From Kutzneria sp. CA-103260 (GTDB lineage Bacteria > Actinomycetota > Actinomycetes > Mycobacteriales > Pseudonocardiaceae), in the NCBI RefSeq assembly GCF_018263855.1, contig NZ_CP073318.1:7874001-7938000 (forward strand): 64,000 bases of DNA, in the 5' to 3' direction. The number at the start of each line of letters is the position of its first letter. Position 1 is the first letter of the stretch. Shown piece after piece: positions 33,045 through 40,591 of this stretch. The notes beneath the pieces are model-generated. The model saw only the letters and a program-made list of their open reading frames with translations. It searched no databases and was not told the DNA's origin. The position numbers were made by a program, and so were the translations under genes.

Positions 33045-34604
33045 ATGCAGAGCGTGGAAACGGTGCTCCTGCTGGTGGTGCTGGCGACGGTGGTCGCGAC
33101 CTTCGCCCGCCGGCTGAGCATTCCCGCGCCCTCGCTGCTGGTGGTGGCGGGCGTGGTGGTGGGCCTGTTCCCGGGGGTGCCGGAGGTCCGGGCGACGCCG
33201 GAGCTGGTGAGCCTGGTGGTGCTGCCGCCGCTGATCTACGCGGCGGGCGAGGAGATGCCCTGGCGTGACCTGCGCGCGGTGTGGCGGCCGGTGACAGTGC
33301 TGGCGGTCGGCCTGGTGCTGGCCTCGGCGGCGGCGGTCGGGCTGGTGGCGGCGCTGGTGGCCCCACTGCCGGCGAGCATGGCGTTCGTGCTGGGGGCGGT
33401 GCTGGCGAGCACGGACCCGGTGGCGGTGAGCGCGCTGGGCCGCCGACTGTCGCTGCCGCCCCGGATCCAGGTGCTGGTGCAGGCGGAGAGCCTGTTCAAC
33501 GACGCGACGAGCCTGGTGCTGTTCCGGCTGGCGGTGACGGCGGCGCTGGCCGGCGGCGCGGTGTCGGCGGGATCGGTGGGCGGCGAGTTCCTGCTGCTGG
33601 CCGGCGGCGGCCTGGGCGTCGGCCTGGTGGTGGCCGGCGGCATCTGGCTGATCCGCCGGCGCACGGTGGATCCGGTGCTGGAGACGGTGATCGCGCTGGT
33701 CAGCCCGTACTCGGCCTACGTGCTGGCCGAGACACTGGGCGGCTCGGGCGTGACGGCGGTGGTGGTGTGCGCCGTGGTGCTCGGCGCGCAGACTCCGAAG
33801 ATCACCACCGCCCACATCCGGCTCCAGGTGGACGCGGTCTACGGCACGGTGATCTTCATTCTGGAGAGCGCGGTGTTCGGGCTGATCGGTCTCCAGCTGC
33901 CGTACCTGGTACGCGGGCTGGCCGGCTCCGACCCGGGCTGGCCGTGGCAGGCGCTGGTGATCACGGCCGCGCTGATCGCAATCCGGTTCCTGTGGGTGTT
34001 CCCGCTGGGCTGGATCATGCAGCTGCGGCGCGGAAACCGCCGCCTCAACTGGCGAACGTCCACAGTGGTCTCCTGGGCCGGCGCCCGGGGTGTGGTGCCG
34101 CTGGCCGCGGTGCTGTCCATCCCGCTGCTCACCGACAACGGCGAACCGGTGCCGCAGCGCGACCTGGTGCTGGCGCTGGCCACCACGGTCATCGTGATCA
34201 CGTTGGTGGCCCAGGGTTTCACGCTCGCGCCGCTGGTCAGACGGGCTGGCATCGCCCGTACGCCGGCCGAGGCCCGCCGCGAGCAGGACCTGGCCAACGT
34301 GCGGCTGGCCGAGGCCGGGCTGGCCCACCTGGAGCAGCTCTATGACCTGGAGGCCGCGCCGCACGCGGTCCTCGACCGGCTCAGACAGGGCCTGCTGGCC
34401 CGGATCGACCACGGCGACCCCCAGGAGGAACCGCCCGGCTCCTCGGTCGCCGCCACCTACAAGCAACTGCGCCGTGAACTGCTGGCCGTGGAAATGGCCG
34501 AGCTGACCAGGCTTTTCGACGACGGCGAAATCGACGACAGCACCCGCCGCCGCCTGCAGCGCACCCTCGACCTGGAGGACGCCCGCCTGGGCGACGACTC
34601 CTAG
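33045..34604 (+). CDS. Sodium/proton antiporter, CPA1 family
   Basis: A 519-residue membrane protein with about 12 helices in the first 410 residues and a soluble C-terminal tail. The ion-binding region is shown by ASTDPVAVSAL and by LFNDATSLVLF, the Asn-Asp pair typical of electroneutral CPA1 exchangers. It moves Na+ (or K+) out in exchange for protons. The ATG at 33045 follows GAAAGG. Its stop overlaps the convergent esterase gene's stop by 4 bp. No regulator is adjacent apart from the orphan response regulator upstream. Confidence 0.9.
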   Translation: MQSVETVLLLVVLATVVATFARRLSIPAPSLLVVAGVVVGLFPGVPEVRATPELVSLVVLPPLIYAAGEEMPWRDLRAVWRPVTVLAVGLVLASAAAVGLVAALVAPLPASMAFVLGAVLASTDPVAVSALGRRLSLPPRIQVLVQAESLFNDATSLVLFRLAVTAALAGGAVSAGSVGGEFLLLAGGGLGVGLVVAGGIWLIRRRTVDPVLETVIALVSPYSAYVLAETLGGSGVTAVVVCAVVLGAQTPKITTAHIRLQVDAVYGTVIFILESAVFGLIGLQLPYLVRGLAGSDPGWPWQALVITAALIAIRFLWVFPLGWIMQLRRGNRRLNWRTSTVVSWAGARGVVPLAAVLSIPLLTDNGEPVPQRDLVLALATTVIVITLVAQGFTLAPLVRRAGIARTPAEARREQDLANVRLAEAGLAHLEQLYDLEAAPHAVLDRLRQGLLARIDHGDPQEEPPGSSVAATYKQLRRELLAVEMAELTRLFDDGEIDDSTRRRLQRTLDLEDARLGDDS

Positions 34605-35509
34605 GCTCCGATGTAGGTCAGCAGGAACTCCGCGACGCCTAGGACGGCCGCGGTCGACTCCGGCACGTCCGGCACGAACAGGTGCCAGAAGTGCATCAGG
34701 TCCGGCCAGATCTCCAGGTTGGCCCGGCCGCCCGCGGCGAGCACCGCCGCGACCAGCGAGCGGGCGTCGTCCACCAGCACCTCGCGCTCGGCGGCGTGCA
34801 CCATCAGCGGGGCCAGGCCGGACAGGTCGGCGAACAGCGGCGAGGCCAGCGGCTCGCGCGGATTGGCCTCGCCCAGGTAGTCGGCCGCCGCCGCAAGCGC
34901 TTGCGCCCGGCTGTAGATCGGGTCGTCGTCGGCGAACTTGTCGTACGACCCGCCGCTCGCGGTCAGGTCGAACAGCGGGCTCAGGCAGGCGCCCGCGGCC
35001 GGCTGCGGCAAGCCCAGGTCGCGGGCGGCCAGCATGGCCGCCACCACCAGGCCGCCGCCGGCGGTGTCGCCGAGCAGCACCACCCGGCCCGGCGAGTAGC
35101 CCCCCTCGTCCAGCAGCCACCGGTAGGCCAGCACGACGTCCTCCACCGCCGACGGGAACCGGTGCTCCGGGGCCAGCCGGTAGTCCGGCAGCAGCACCGG
35201 CATGCCCATGACCGCCGCGAACTGCGAGGCGAAGCCGCTGAACGCCGTCGCCGAACCGGCCCGGTAGCCGCCACCGTGCAGGTAGAGCAGCACCCGGTCC
35301 ATCGCGCCGCCCTGCGGCCGGACCCACACCGCCGGGCAGCCGCCCGCGTCGGTCTCGCCGGTCAGCACGCCGTCGGCCAGCGGGATCGAGCCCAGCGCCA
35401 GGTCCATCGACTCGCGTGCCTGCCGCACGCCGTCCGCGCCAGCCGCCGGCTCGGGCCGTGGACTGGCCCGGATGGCCGTGAGCAGCGCCTCGAACTCGGG
35501 ACTGGGCAT
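34601..35509 (-). CDS. Alpha/beta hydrolase, HSL-type esterase with Thr at the nucleophile position
   Basis: A 302-residue hormone-sensitive-lipase-like hydrolase (LipU-like). The oxyanion motif HGGGYRAG and LPDYRLAPEHRFP are typical. The nucleophile elbow reads GDTAGGG where the family has GDSAGG: the codon at 35063-35065 is ACC, so residue 149 is Thr. The likely acid and base (Asp in LVDDAR and His in DLMHFWHLF) are kept. The protein may be inactive or use Thr as nucleophile. Complete at both ends, with an ATG at 35509. It overlaps the antiporter's 3' end by 4 bp. Confidence 0.88.
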   Translation of the reverse strand: MPSPEFEALLTAIRASPRPEPAAGADGVRQARESMDLALGSIPLADGVLTGETDAGGCPAVWVRPQGGAMDRVLLYLHGGGYRAGSATAFSGFASQFAAVMGMPVLLPDYRLAPEHRFPSAVEDVVLAYRWLLDEGGYSPGRVVLLGDTAGGGLVVAAMLAARDLGLPQPAAGACLSPLFDLTASGGSYDKFADDDPIYSRAQALAAAADYLGEANPREPLASPLFADLSGLAPLMVHAAEREVLVDDARSLVAAVLAAGGRANLEIWPDLMHFWHLFVPDVPESTAAVLGVAEFLLTYIGA

Positions 35510-35621
35510 CGCGTCATCTCTACGGGAACAGGGAGACGAACCTACATCAGACAGGTCCCAACTCCGTGACGCCCGTCACCGCCCCGAGCGAAACCTCGCA
35601 CCGCACGGCGTGCCGCCTTGA

Positions 35622-35637
35622 CGTTTCACGTGAAGCA
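35622..35637. other. parS-like palindrome
   Basis: CGTTTCACGTGAAGCA matches 14 of 16 positions of the ParB-binding parS consensus TGTTTCACGTGAAACA, with the central TTCACGTGAA intact. It lies in the 206-bp gap between the divergent esterase and toxin-antitoxin-like genes. It could also be an operator, since TTGACG precedes it. Confidence 0.45.
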
Positions 35638-35662
35638 GTGCTCATGCGGCGCAACCTCACAC

Positions 35663-35700
35663 TTGCGACTACCGAAAAAACTCCCCATAATCGGTAGTCG
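35663..35700 (+). promoter_or_regulatory. Promoter with flanking operator for the two-gene operon
   Basis: TTGCGA (35663-35668) and CATAAT (35686-35691) are spaced by 17 bp. A perfect 9-bp inverted repeat, CGACTACCG (35666-35674) and CGGTAGTCG (35692-35700), overlaps the -35 and abuts the -10. A protein bound here would block RNA polymerase, as in autoregulated operons. Confidence 0.65.
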
Positions 35701-35715
35701 ACCAGGGAGGTAGAC

Positions 35716-36177
35716 ATGTCGGTGGCCGCCGAGAAGGAGCAGACCGAGCGGCTGCTGGCCAACGTCGAGGCGATCGAGGAGGTCGCCGGCACGCTGCCCA
35801 GCGGCGCTCCCGGGCGCAGCAAGCTGTACGACGTGGCCGACAACCTGCTGGACAGCGCCATGCCGATCCGGCCGGTGGTGGCCGCCGACCTGCTGGAGCT
35901 GACCGAGAAGACGGTGCGGGCCTGGGCCAGCGAGGGTGTGCTGCTGGTCAGCGAGCAGGAGCCGACCATGCGACTGGAGCCACGCCGGGTGCACGAGGTG
36001 ATGCACCTGGTCCGGGAGATCCGCCGCATCGGCCGCACCCGCGGGCTGCTCGACGAGGTGCACCGCCGGCTGAGCGACCAGGCGCTGCTGGAGCGCGTGG
36101 ACCTGGCCGAGAGCCTGGACCAGGTGGTCCGGGGCGAGGGAACGGTCGTGCGCTCGGGGACGACGATCCCTGAGTGA
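35716..36177 (+). CDS. Putative DNA-binding antitoxin-like protein
   Basis: A 153-residue protein. Residues about 58-85 (VVAADLLELTEKTVRAWASEGVL) look like a helix-turn-helix, followed by a charged helical region (PRRVHEVMHLVREIRRIGRTRGLLDEVHRRL). The N-terminal part is helical too. I do not recognise a named family. GGGAGG lies 6 nt before the ATG. It is the first gene of a GTGA-coupled pair, and its promoter carries a perfect operator, so an autoregulatory antitoxin is the best guess from organisation alone. Confidence 0.65.
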   Translation: MSVAAEKEQTERLLANVEAIEEVAGTLPSGAPGRSKLYDVADNLLDSAMPIRPVVAADLLELTEKTVRAWASEGVLLVSEQEPTMRLEPRRVHEVMHLVREIRRIGRTRGLLDEVHRRLSDQALLERVDLAESLDQVVRGEGTVVRSGTTIPE

Positions 36178-36620
36178 TCGAAGTAGTCGAGACCCGCGTC
36201 GCCTCGGCGCAGGCCGCGCTGCTGCGCGGACCGGCCCGCAAGGCCTACGAGTCCTTCCTGGACGAGCTCGCCCACCGCGGCTGCGCCGCCCTGGGCTACC
36301 GCGTCACCGGCCCCGCGCCGCTGCCCAGGCTGTGCGTGCGCCATCTCCGTGACAACGACCGGGTGGTGGTGGCCTTCGAGGGAGCCGGCCGGGCCTGGAT
36401 CGTGCTCGTCGGCCCGCACGAGCAGACCGACCCCGGCCGCAACGTCTACGACGCCCTGTACGAGCTGGCCGGTACCTGGCCGACCGACAACACCCGCCGC
36501 ACCAAGCCCAGCTGCTGCGACCCGAACACCGGCACCCCGCCCTCGGCCGAGGCCGAGGTGATCGACGACCTGGTCCGCCGGGCCCGCTCACTGGCCCGTG
36601 GCAGCCGTCGAATCTGGTGA
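36174..36620 (+). CDS. Putative toxin-like partner of the upstream DNA-binding protein
   Basis: A 148-residue protein with a helical N-terminus (LLRGPARKAYESFLDELAHRG) and a beta-rich core (LCVRHLRDNDRVVVAFEGAGRAWIVLVGPHEQ, then NVYDALYELAG) that recalls RelE/HigB-like mRNA interferases, but the resemblance is by eye only. A Cys pair sits in KPSCCDPN. The GTG at 36174 overlaps the upstream stop codon. Size, overlap and order (regulator first) match type II toxin-antitoxin pairs. It could equally be an unrelated conserved pair. Confidence 0.55.
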   Translation: MIEVVETRVASAQAALLRGPARKAYESFLDELAHRGCAALGYRVTGPAPLPRLCVRHLRDNDRVVVAFEGAGRAWIVLVGPHEQTDPGRNVYDALYELAGTWPTDNTRRTKPSCCDPNTGTPPSAEAEVIDDLVRRARSLARGSRRIW

Positions 36621-36651
36621 ATTAATTCGGGCCAATTCCGAGCATGCCGAA

Positions 36652-36684
36652 ACGCGACCCAGGGCAGTTCTCCCCGAGTCGCGT
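36652..36684. terminator. Hairpin between convergent genes
   Basis: ACGCGAC (36652-36658) pairs with GTCGCGT (36678-36684), with an inner GGG/CCC pairing. It lies between the toxin-like gene and the DUF5684 gene, where a bidirectional terminator is expected. Confidence 0.45.
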
Positions 36685-36717
36685 CCCGTTTCCCGGAAGT
36701 GCAGTGCTCGCCGTACG

Positions 36718-37095
36718 TCAGTACGCGGCCGCCATGTTCCCGGTGCCGGCGACTCCACGCTCCCCGACATAGCGCGCGTCACCGAAGCCCAGGATCAGGA
36801 AACCGATGACGTTGAACAGCCAGAGGCCGACAACGCCGAACACCTTGCTCTTGCCGAAGTTGCGCGCCACGTCCATCGAGACGATGAGGTGCACGATGAT
36901 GTTGACGATCGGGATCAGGTACAGCACCACCCACCAGCCCGGCCGGCCCGCGACCTTCATCAACAGGTAGATGTTGTACAGCGGGATGATCGCGCCCCAG
37001 CCGGGCAGGCCCGCCTTCGTGAACACGCGCCACAGGCCGACGATGGCGATGACACCGACAATAAGACCGCCGACAGAGGTACTGGTGGAGTCCAT
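36718..37095 (-). CDS. DUF5684-like small membrane protein
   Basis: A 125-residue protein with three to four membrane helices (about residues 8-25, 30-48, 52-70 and 82-105) and the pattern KAGLPGWGAIIPLYNIYLL...GRPGWWVVLYLIPIVN, which is typical of the DUF5684 family found across actinobacteria and linked by some annotations to signal-peptidase-like proteins. Function unknown. The ATG at 37095 is the only good start. It stands alone, followed by a hairpin shared with the facing operon. Confidence 0.75.
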   Translation of the reverse strand: MDSTSTSVGGLIVGVIAIVGLWRVFTKAGLPGWGAIIPLYNIYLLMKVAGRPGWWVVLYLIPIVNIIVHLIVSMDVARNFGKSKVFGVVGLWLFNVIGFLILGFGDARYVGERGVAGTGNMAAAY

Positions 37096-37453
37096 GACCC
37101 ATCACTTTCTACACACAGGAAACAACAAACCGAACGCCGACGGGCGCCATCGCGACACCGGTTCGAAACAATTTCGAAACCCCGACACTTAATCGGCCAC
37201 CGATCGACGGGAGGGGACATTAGCCGACACCCCCGTCCATTTCGCCCCGTTTCTACCCAGAGGTGCGATCAGGCAGCAACTCGTGTCCGTTCACGCCCAC
37301 CGGGTATCCCTGTTTCACCGTTTGTTTCAGTGCCGCGACGGACGGCGACGGGAGCACCGCGCAACCGGCAGATGTCGAGACTCAAGTCTCAGGGCAGCGA
37401 TGGGGCAGACACACTCAGCGTTGGCCCGATGTCACCAGCCGCGCCGGGCACAT
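37096..37453. other. Intergenic stretch without a gene
   Basis: The region between the DUF5684 start and the tRNA terminator has mixed composition and no supported gene. The first 110 bp presumably carry the DUF5684 promoter. Short open frames here lack ribosome binding sites. Confidence 0.4.
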
Positions 37454-37483
37454 CCCCTGACCGGATTAACCACAGGTCAGGGG
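37454..37483 (-). terminator. Hairpin downstream of the tRNA
   Basis: CCCCTGACC (37454-37462) pairs with GGTCAGGGG (37475-37483) across a 12-nt loop, 25 nt beyond the 3' end of the tRNA on the minus strand. Confidence 0.6.
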
Positions 37484-37507
37484 GTGGCGGGTCCTGGTGA
37501 CGGAGAG

Positions 37508-37581
37508 TGCCCCCGATCGGACTCGAACCGACACTCTGACCCTTTTAAGGGGCCTGCCTCTGCCTATTGGGCTACGGGGGC
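37508..37581 (-). tRNA. tRNA with UAA anticodon and class I shape (nominally tRNA-Leu)
   Basis: A 74-nt cloverleaf on the minus strand: perfect 7-bp acceptor stem GCCCCCG/CGGGGGC, D arm with GG, anticodon stem GGCCC/GGGTC with loop CTTAAAA, T arm GTCGG/CCGAT with loop TTCGAGT, discriminator A, CCA not encoded. The anticodon at 37545-37547 reads UAA, which decodes the leucine codon UUA. The variable loop has only 5 nt, whereas normal tRNA-Leu has a long variable arm. It is either a misfolded identity, a rare class I tRNA, or specialised. A promoter with good spacing lies directly upstream and a hairpin follows. Confidence 0.85.
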
Positions 37582-37587
37582 GTGGGG

Positions 37588-37617
37588 AGCCTAAGCGGTC
37601 CGGCGGCCCAAGGTCAG
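37588..37617 (-). promoter_or_regulatory. Promoter of the tRNA gene
   Basis: On the minus strand CTGACC (37612-37617) and TAGGCT (37588-37593) are 18 bp apart, and the mature tRNA begins 6 nt after the -10. Confidence 0.5.
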
Positions 37618-37695
37618 GTACTTGCAGCCAATTGAGACCCTGTTCGCCCACCCGGCGGATCGTTCGGGCATCCGGTGGAGGTACACGGGCACCGG

Positions 37696-38808
37696 TCAGC
37701 GCCCCCGATCGGCGGCGAGCAGCTCGGCGAAACGCACGGCCACCCACTCGTGCACGGCGTCGGACACGTCGGTGCTGCCGGCGCGGTGCTCGAACCAGCG
37801 CCAGTCGCAGTTGACGTTGACCTCCAGGAAGACGTGCTCGCCGTCGACGACGAGCAGATCGAAGGCGGCGACCTGGAGCCGCCAGTGCCGGGCCAGGGCC
37901 AGCAGCCGGTCGGCCAGGGCGCACGGCACGTCGGTGGGCTTGACCGACACGTTGTCGGGGTCGACCCACAGCTGGGCCGGGTCGTATTTGTCGACCTGGA
38001 AGCCGATCAGGCGCTCCCCGACGACGAAGATCCGCAGCTCGGTGTCGGCGGCCAGGTACTGCTGCACGATCACCGGCGCGACCTCGGGCACGTCGCCGGC
38101 GCGGGCGGTGTCCAGCGGGCGTGGGAACAGGCCGTGCTGCACGCCGGGCCGAGGCTCGACGAGGTGCCGCCCGGACGTCTTGACGATGCACTGACCGCCG
38201 CCGGGTCTGCTCCGTCCGGGTTGGGTCGTCACGGCCGTCCTGGGCGTCCTCAGCCCGAAAGCGGCGGCATCGGCGAGCTGGGTGAGCCGGTTGAGGTGCC
38301 CGGTGGCCCGAGCCGGGTTCACATGGGCCCACTCGGTCCGCTCGGTGAGCCAGCCGGCCACGGTGGACCACTGGTCCAGCGCGTAGGCGCCGCTGATGGT
38401 CCGCGGGTCCACCGGCATGGCGGCCAGCTCGAAGTGGCGCCGCCAGACCAGCAGGGGCCGCAGCAGCCAGCGGTTGAGTTCCAGCAGCGGGGTGTCGGTG
38501 TAGATGGTCAACGCCAGGTCGAGGCAGCGGTCCACGTCGATGCGGGCCATCCGGATGCCCCGCTCGGCCAGGGCGATGGACAGCTCGTTCATCTCCATGT
38601 CGGCCGACCGGGCCAGCACCAGCACGCAGGGCGCGGGCTCGCCGCTGTCCTCGACCATGTCGAGGCGGTGGATCTGCTCCTGGAAGTCGAAACAGCCGCT
38701 GGGCGCGCGGAACACGTAGTCCTGGCCCTGCAGCAACAGAGGAGTCGGGCGGGCGGGGAGCATCGGCTGGGGCGGGCCGTCCGACTGGGCCCGCCCAGCG
38801 CCGATCAT
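37696..38808 (-). CDS. ATP-grasp ligase of the MvdC/MvdD (graspetide maturase) type
   Basis: A 370-residue enzyme. The N-terminal pre-ATP-grasp part has LVLARSADMEMNELSIALAERG and an RPLLVWRRHF segment equivalent to the YRRP region of peptide ligases. The ATP-grasp core shows CIVKTSGRH (ATP-binding Lys), VIVQQYL and the metal-binding FLEVNVNCDWRWFE, which parallels the EINPNGQWLWLE motif of enzymes that form ester or amide crosslinks in ribosomal peptides. The ATG at 38808 comes 2 nt after the stop of a 40-residue peptide gene on the same strand, its likely substrate. No transporter or peptidase is adjacent. Confidence 0.8.
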   Translation of the reverse strand: MIGAGRAQSDGPPQPMLPARPTPLLLQGQDYVFRAPSGCFDFQEQIHRLDMVEDSGEPAPCVLVLARSADMEMNELSIALAERGIRMARIDVDRCLDLALTIYTDTPLLELNRWLLRPLLVWRRHFELAAMPVDPRTISGAYALDQWSTVAGWLTERTEWAHVNPARATGHLNRLTQLADAAAFGLRTPRTAVTTQPGRSRPGGGQCIVKTSGRHLVEPRPGVQHGLFPRPLDTARAGDVPEVAPVIVQQYLAADTELRIFVVGERLIGFQVDKYDPAQLWVDPDNVSVKPTDVPCALADRLLALARHWRLQVAAFDLLVVDGEHVFLEVNVNCDWRWFEHRAGSTDVSDAVHEWVAVRFAELLAADRGR

Positions 38809-38810
38809 GC

Positions 38811-38933
38811 TCAGTCGTCCTTCTTGCTGCGGGAGATCCGCTCCGCGCGTGCGTACTCGGCAGCGAACTCCGCGAGCGCCTGGTCCTCGATCTCGCCGCT
38901 GCGCAGTTGCGCGGCCAGGTCCTCCATCGACAT
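38811..38933 (-). CDS. Short peptide upstream of the ATP-grasp ligase (candidate precursor)
   Basis: A 40-residue peptide with sequence features MSMEDLAAQLRSGEIEDQ, then an Ala/Glu-rich helix and a C-terminal RISRSKKDD. The ATG at 38933 has AGAGGTGA 5 nt upstream, a near-perfect ribosome binding site; a GTG at 38942 is also in frame. Its stop is 2 nt before the ATP-grasp start, so the two are co-translated. It has many acidic residues and a few Lys/Ser that a ligase could link, but lacks the signatures of known graspetide precursors. Its role is inferred from position only. A TTGACA on the minus strand near 39017-39022 could be the -35 of this operon. Confidence 0.6.
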   Translation of the reverse strand: MSMEDLAAQLRSGEIEDQALAEFAAEYARAERISRSKKDD

Positions 38934-39089
38934 CGCGGTCACCTCTTTCCCCGAAGGCGCATCACACGTTCAGGCGATCCGCCCCGGGTAGTTTCGGGAC
39001 CCGCCTAACGCAATGTCAAGACGACTGACACTGATCATAGCCCATTCGGCGGATCAAGCTCGGCGTGTCGTGCGCCGATGGGGAAATTC

Positions 39090-40415
39090 TCAGCTCTTCG
39101 TGACGCGATCGAACTCAGCCCGCGGGTCGTTGATCTGACCGAGGGACACGACCTCGCGCTTGAGCACCCACGAGCCGAGCCAGTCGAAGGCCACCCGCAC
39201 CTTGCGGTTGAACGTGGGCATCCGGGACACGTGGTAGGCGCGGTGCATGCCCCACGCGACGAAGCCCTTGGCCTTGACCCCGTAGACGTCGGCCACACCC
39301 TTGTACAGGCCTAGGCTGGCCACCGAGCCCACGTACTTGTGCACGTACGGCTTCGGCTTGCGGCCCCGCAGCACCGACACGACGTTCTTGGCCAGCTGGT
39401 TGGCCTGGCGCACCGCGTGCTGCGCCGACGGGCTGCAGGTGGCGGCCGGGTCGACGTCGGTCTTGGACAGGTCCGGCACGGCCGCGTTGTCGCCGGCCGA
39501 CCAGACGTTGTCCAGGCCCTGCACCTGCATGGTGGCCGTGCAGATCACCCGGCCGCGCTGGTCCAGCGGCAGGTCGGTCTCGGCCAGCACCGGGTTGGCC
39601 TTCACGCCCGCGGTCCAGATGATCGTGTCGCCGTCGTACTCGGTGCCGTCGTCGAGGACGACGTGGCCGTCCTCCATGGTCTTCACCCGGGTGTCCAGGT
39701 AGACCTCGATGCCCCGGGCCTCCAGCTCCTTGACCGTGTAGACGCCCAGGCTCTCGCGCACCTCGGGCATGATCCGGCCGGTCGCCTCGACCAGCACCCA
39801 GCGCATGTCGGCCGGGTCCAGGTTCTCGTAGTAGCGCAGCGCGTAGCGGGCCATGTCCTCCAGCTCGGCCAGCGCCTCGATGCCGGCGTAGCCGCCGCCG
39901 ATCACGGTGAACGTGAGCAGCCGCTTGCGGATCTCAGGGTCGTCGGTGGTGGCGGCCAGGTCCAGCCGCGACAGCACGTGGTTGCGCAGGTAGATGGCCT
40001 CGCCGATGGTCTTGAAGGCGATGCCGCGGTCGGCCAGGCCGGGGATCGGCAGCGTGCGGGCGACCGAGCCGAGGGCGACGACCAGCACGTCGTAGGGGAT
40101 CTCCTCGACGTGGCCGTCGGTCATCTCGACCGTCGCGACCTTGTCCGCGTCACTGATCTTGGTGACCCGGCCGGTGAGCACATGGCACTTGCGCAGCGTC
40201 CGGCGCAGCGGCACCACCACGTGGCGCGGCTCGATGGAGCCGGCGGCGGCCTCGGGCAGGAAGGGCTGGTAGGTCATGTGCGGCTGCGGATCGACAACCG
40301 TCACCGACGCCTCCCGGGACCGCAGTTTCTTCTGCAGCCCCAACGCGGTGTACATGCCGACGTAGCCACCGCCGACGATCAGGATCCTCGCGGGTTCCGA
40401 CTTCACTGCCGCCAT
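39090..40415 (-). CDS. ndh: Type II NADH dehydrogenase
   Basis: A 441-residue flavoprotein that passes electrons from NADH to quinone without pumping protons. The FAD-binding motif ILIVGGGYVGMYTALGL is at residues 11-27, the NADH-binding motif TVIGGGYAGIEALAEL near residue 170, and the third FAD segment is VWSAGDNAAVPD. A C-terminal amphipathic region (GMHRAYHVSRMPTFNRKVRVAFDWLGSW) should bind the membrane. The ATG at 40415 gives MAAVKSEPARILIVGG. Monocistronic, with a 176-bp gap to the next gene. Confidence 0.95.
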   Translation of the reverse strand: MAAVKSEPARILIVGGGYVGMYTALGLQKKLRSREASVTVVDPQPHMTYQPFLPEAAAGSIEPRHVVVPLRRTLRKCHVLTGRVTKISDADKVATVEMTDGHVEEIPYDVLVVALGSVARTLPIPGLADRGIAFKTIGEAIYLRNHVLSRLDLAATTDDPEIRKRLLTFTVIGGGYAGIEALAELEDMARYALRYYENLDPADMRWVLVEATGRIMPEVRESLGVYTVKELEARGIEVYLDTRVKTMEDGHVVLDDGTEYDGDTIIWTAGVKANPVLAETDLPLDQRGRVICTATMQVQGLDNVWSAGDNAAVPDLSKTDVDPAATCSPSAQHAVRQANQLAKNVVSVLRGRKPKPYVHKYVGSVASLGLYKGVADVYGVKAKGFVAWGMHRAYHVSRMPTFNRKVRVAFDWLGSWVLKREVVSLGQINDPRAEFDRVTKS

Positions 40416-40591
40416 ACGCGTAATGGTCGCACCCGTCGCCCTGGGCCGCTGCCCACAACGGGCCCGATGTGACGGCGATCCCTCGTGAGCATGATCACTG
40501 TCTGTTGCCGAGCTGCCGGACTTGACGGGTTCATCCCGGTTGGCCGAATCGGTTCACCGTCCGATCGGGTCAGAATCGGCGCACCCTATCG

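Noticed and set aside
32265..35327. 1020-residue minus-strand frame across the response regulator and antiporter
   Set aside because: It lies over two recognised genes on the plus strand and its sequence is histidine/arginine-rich noise.
36598..37500. 300-codon plus-strand frame over the DUF5684 gene and intergenic DNA
   Set aside because: Runs antisense through a membrane-protein gene and ends in non-coding DNA; no motif.
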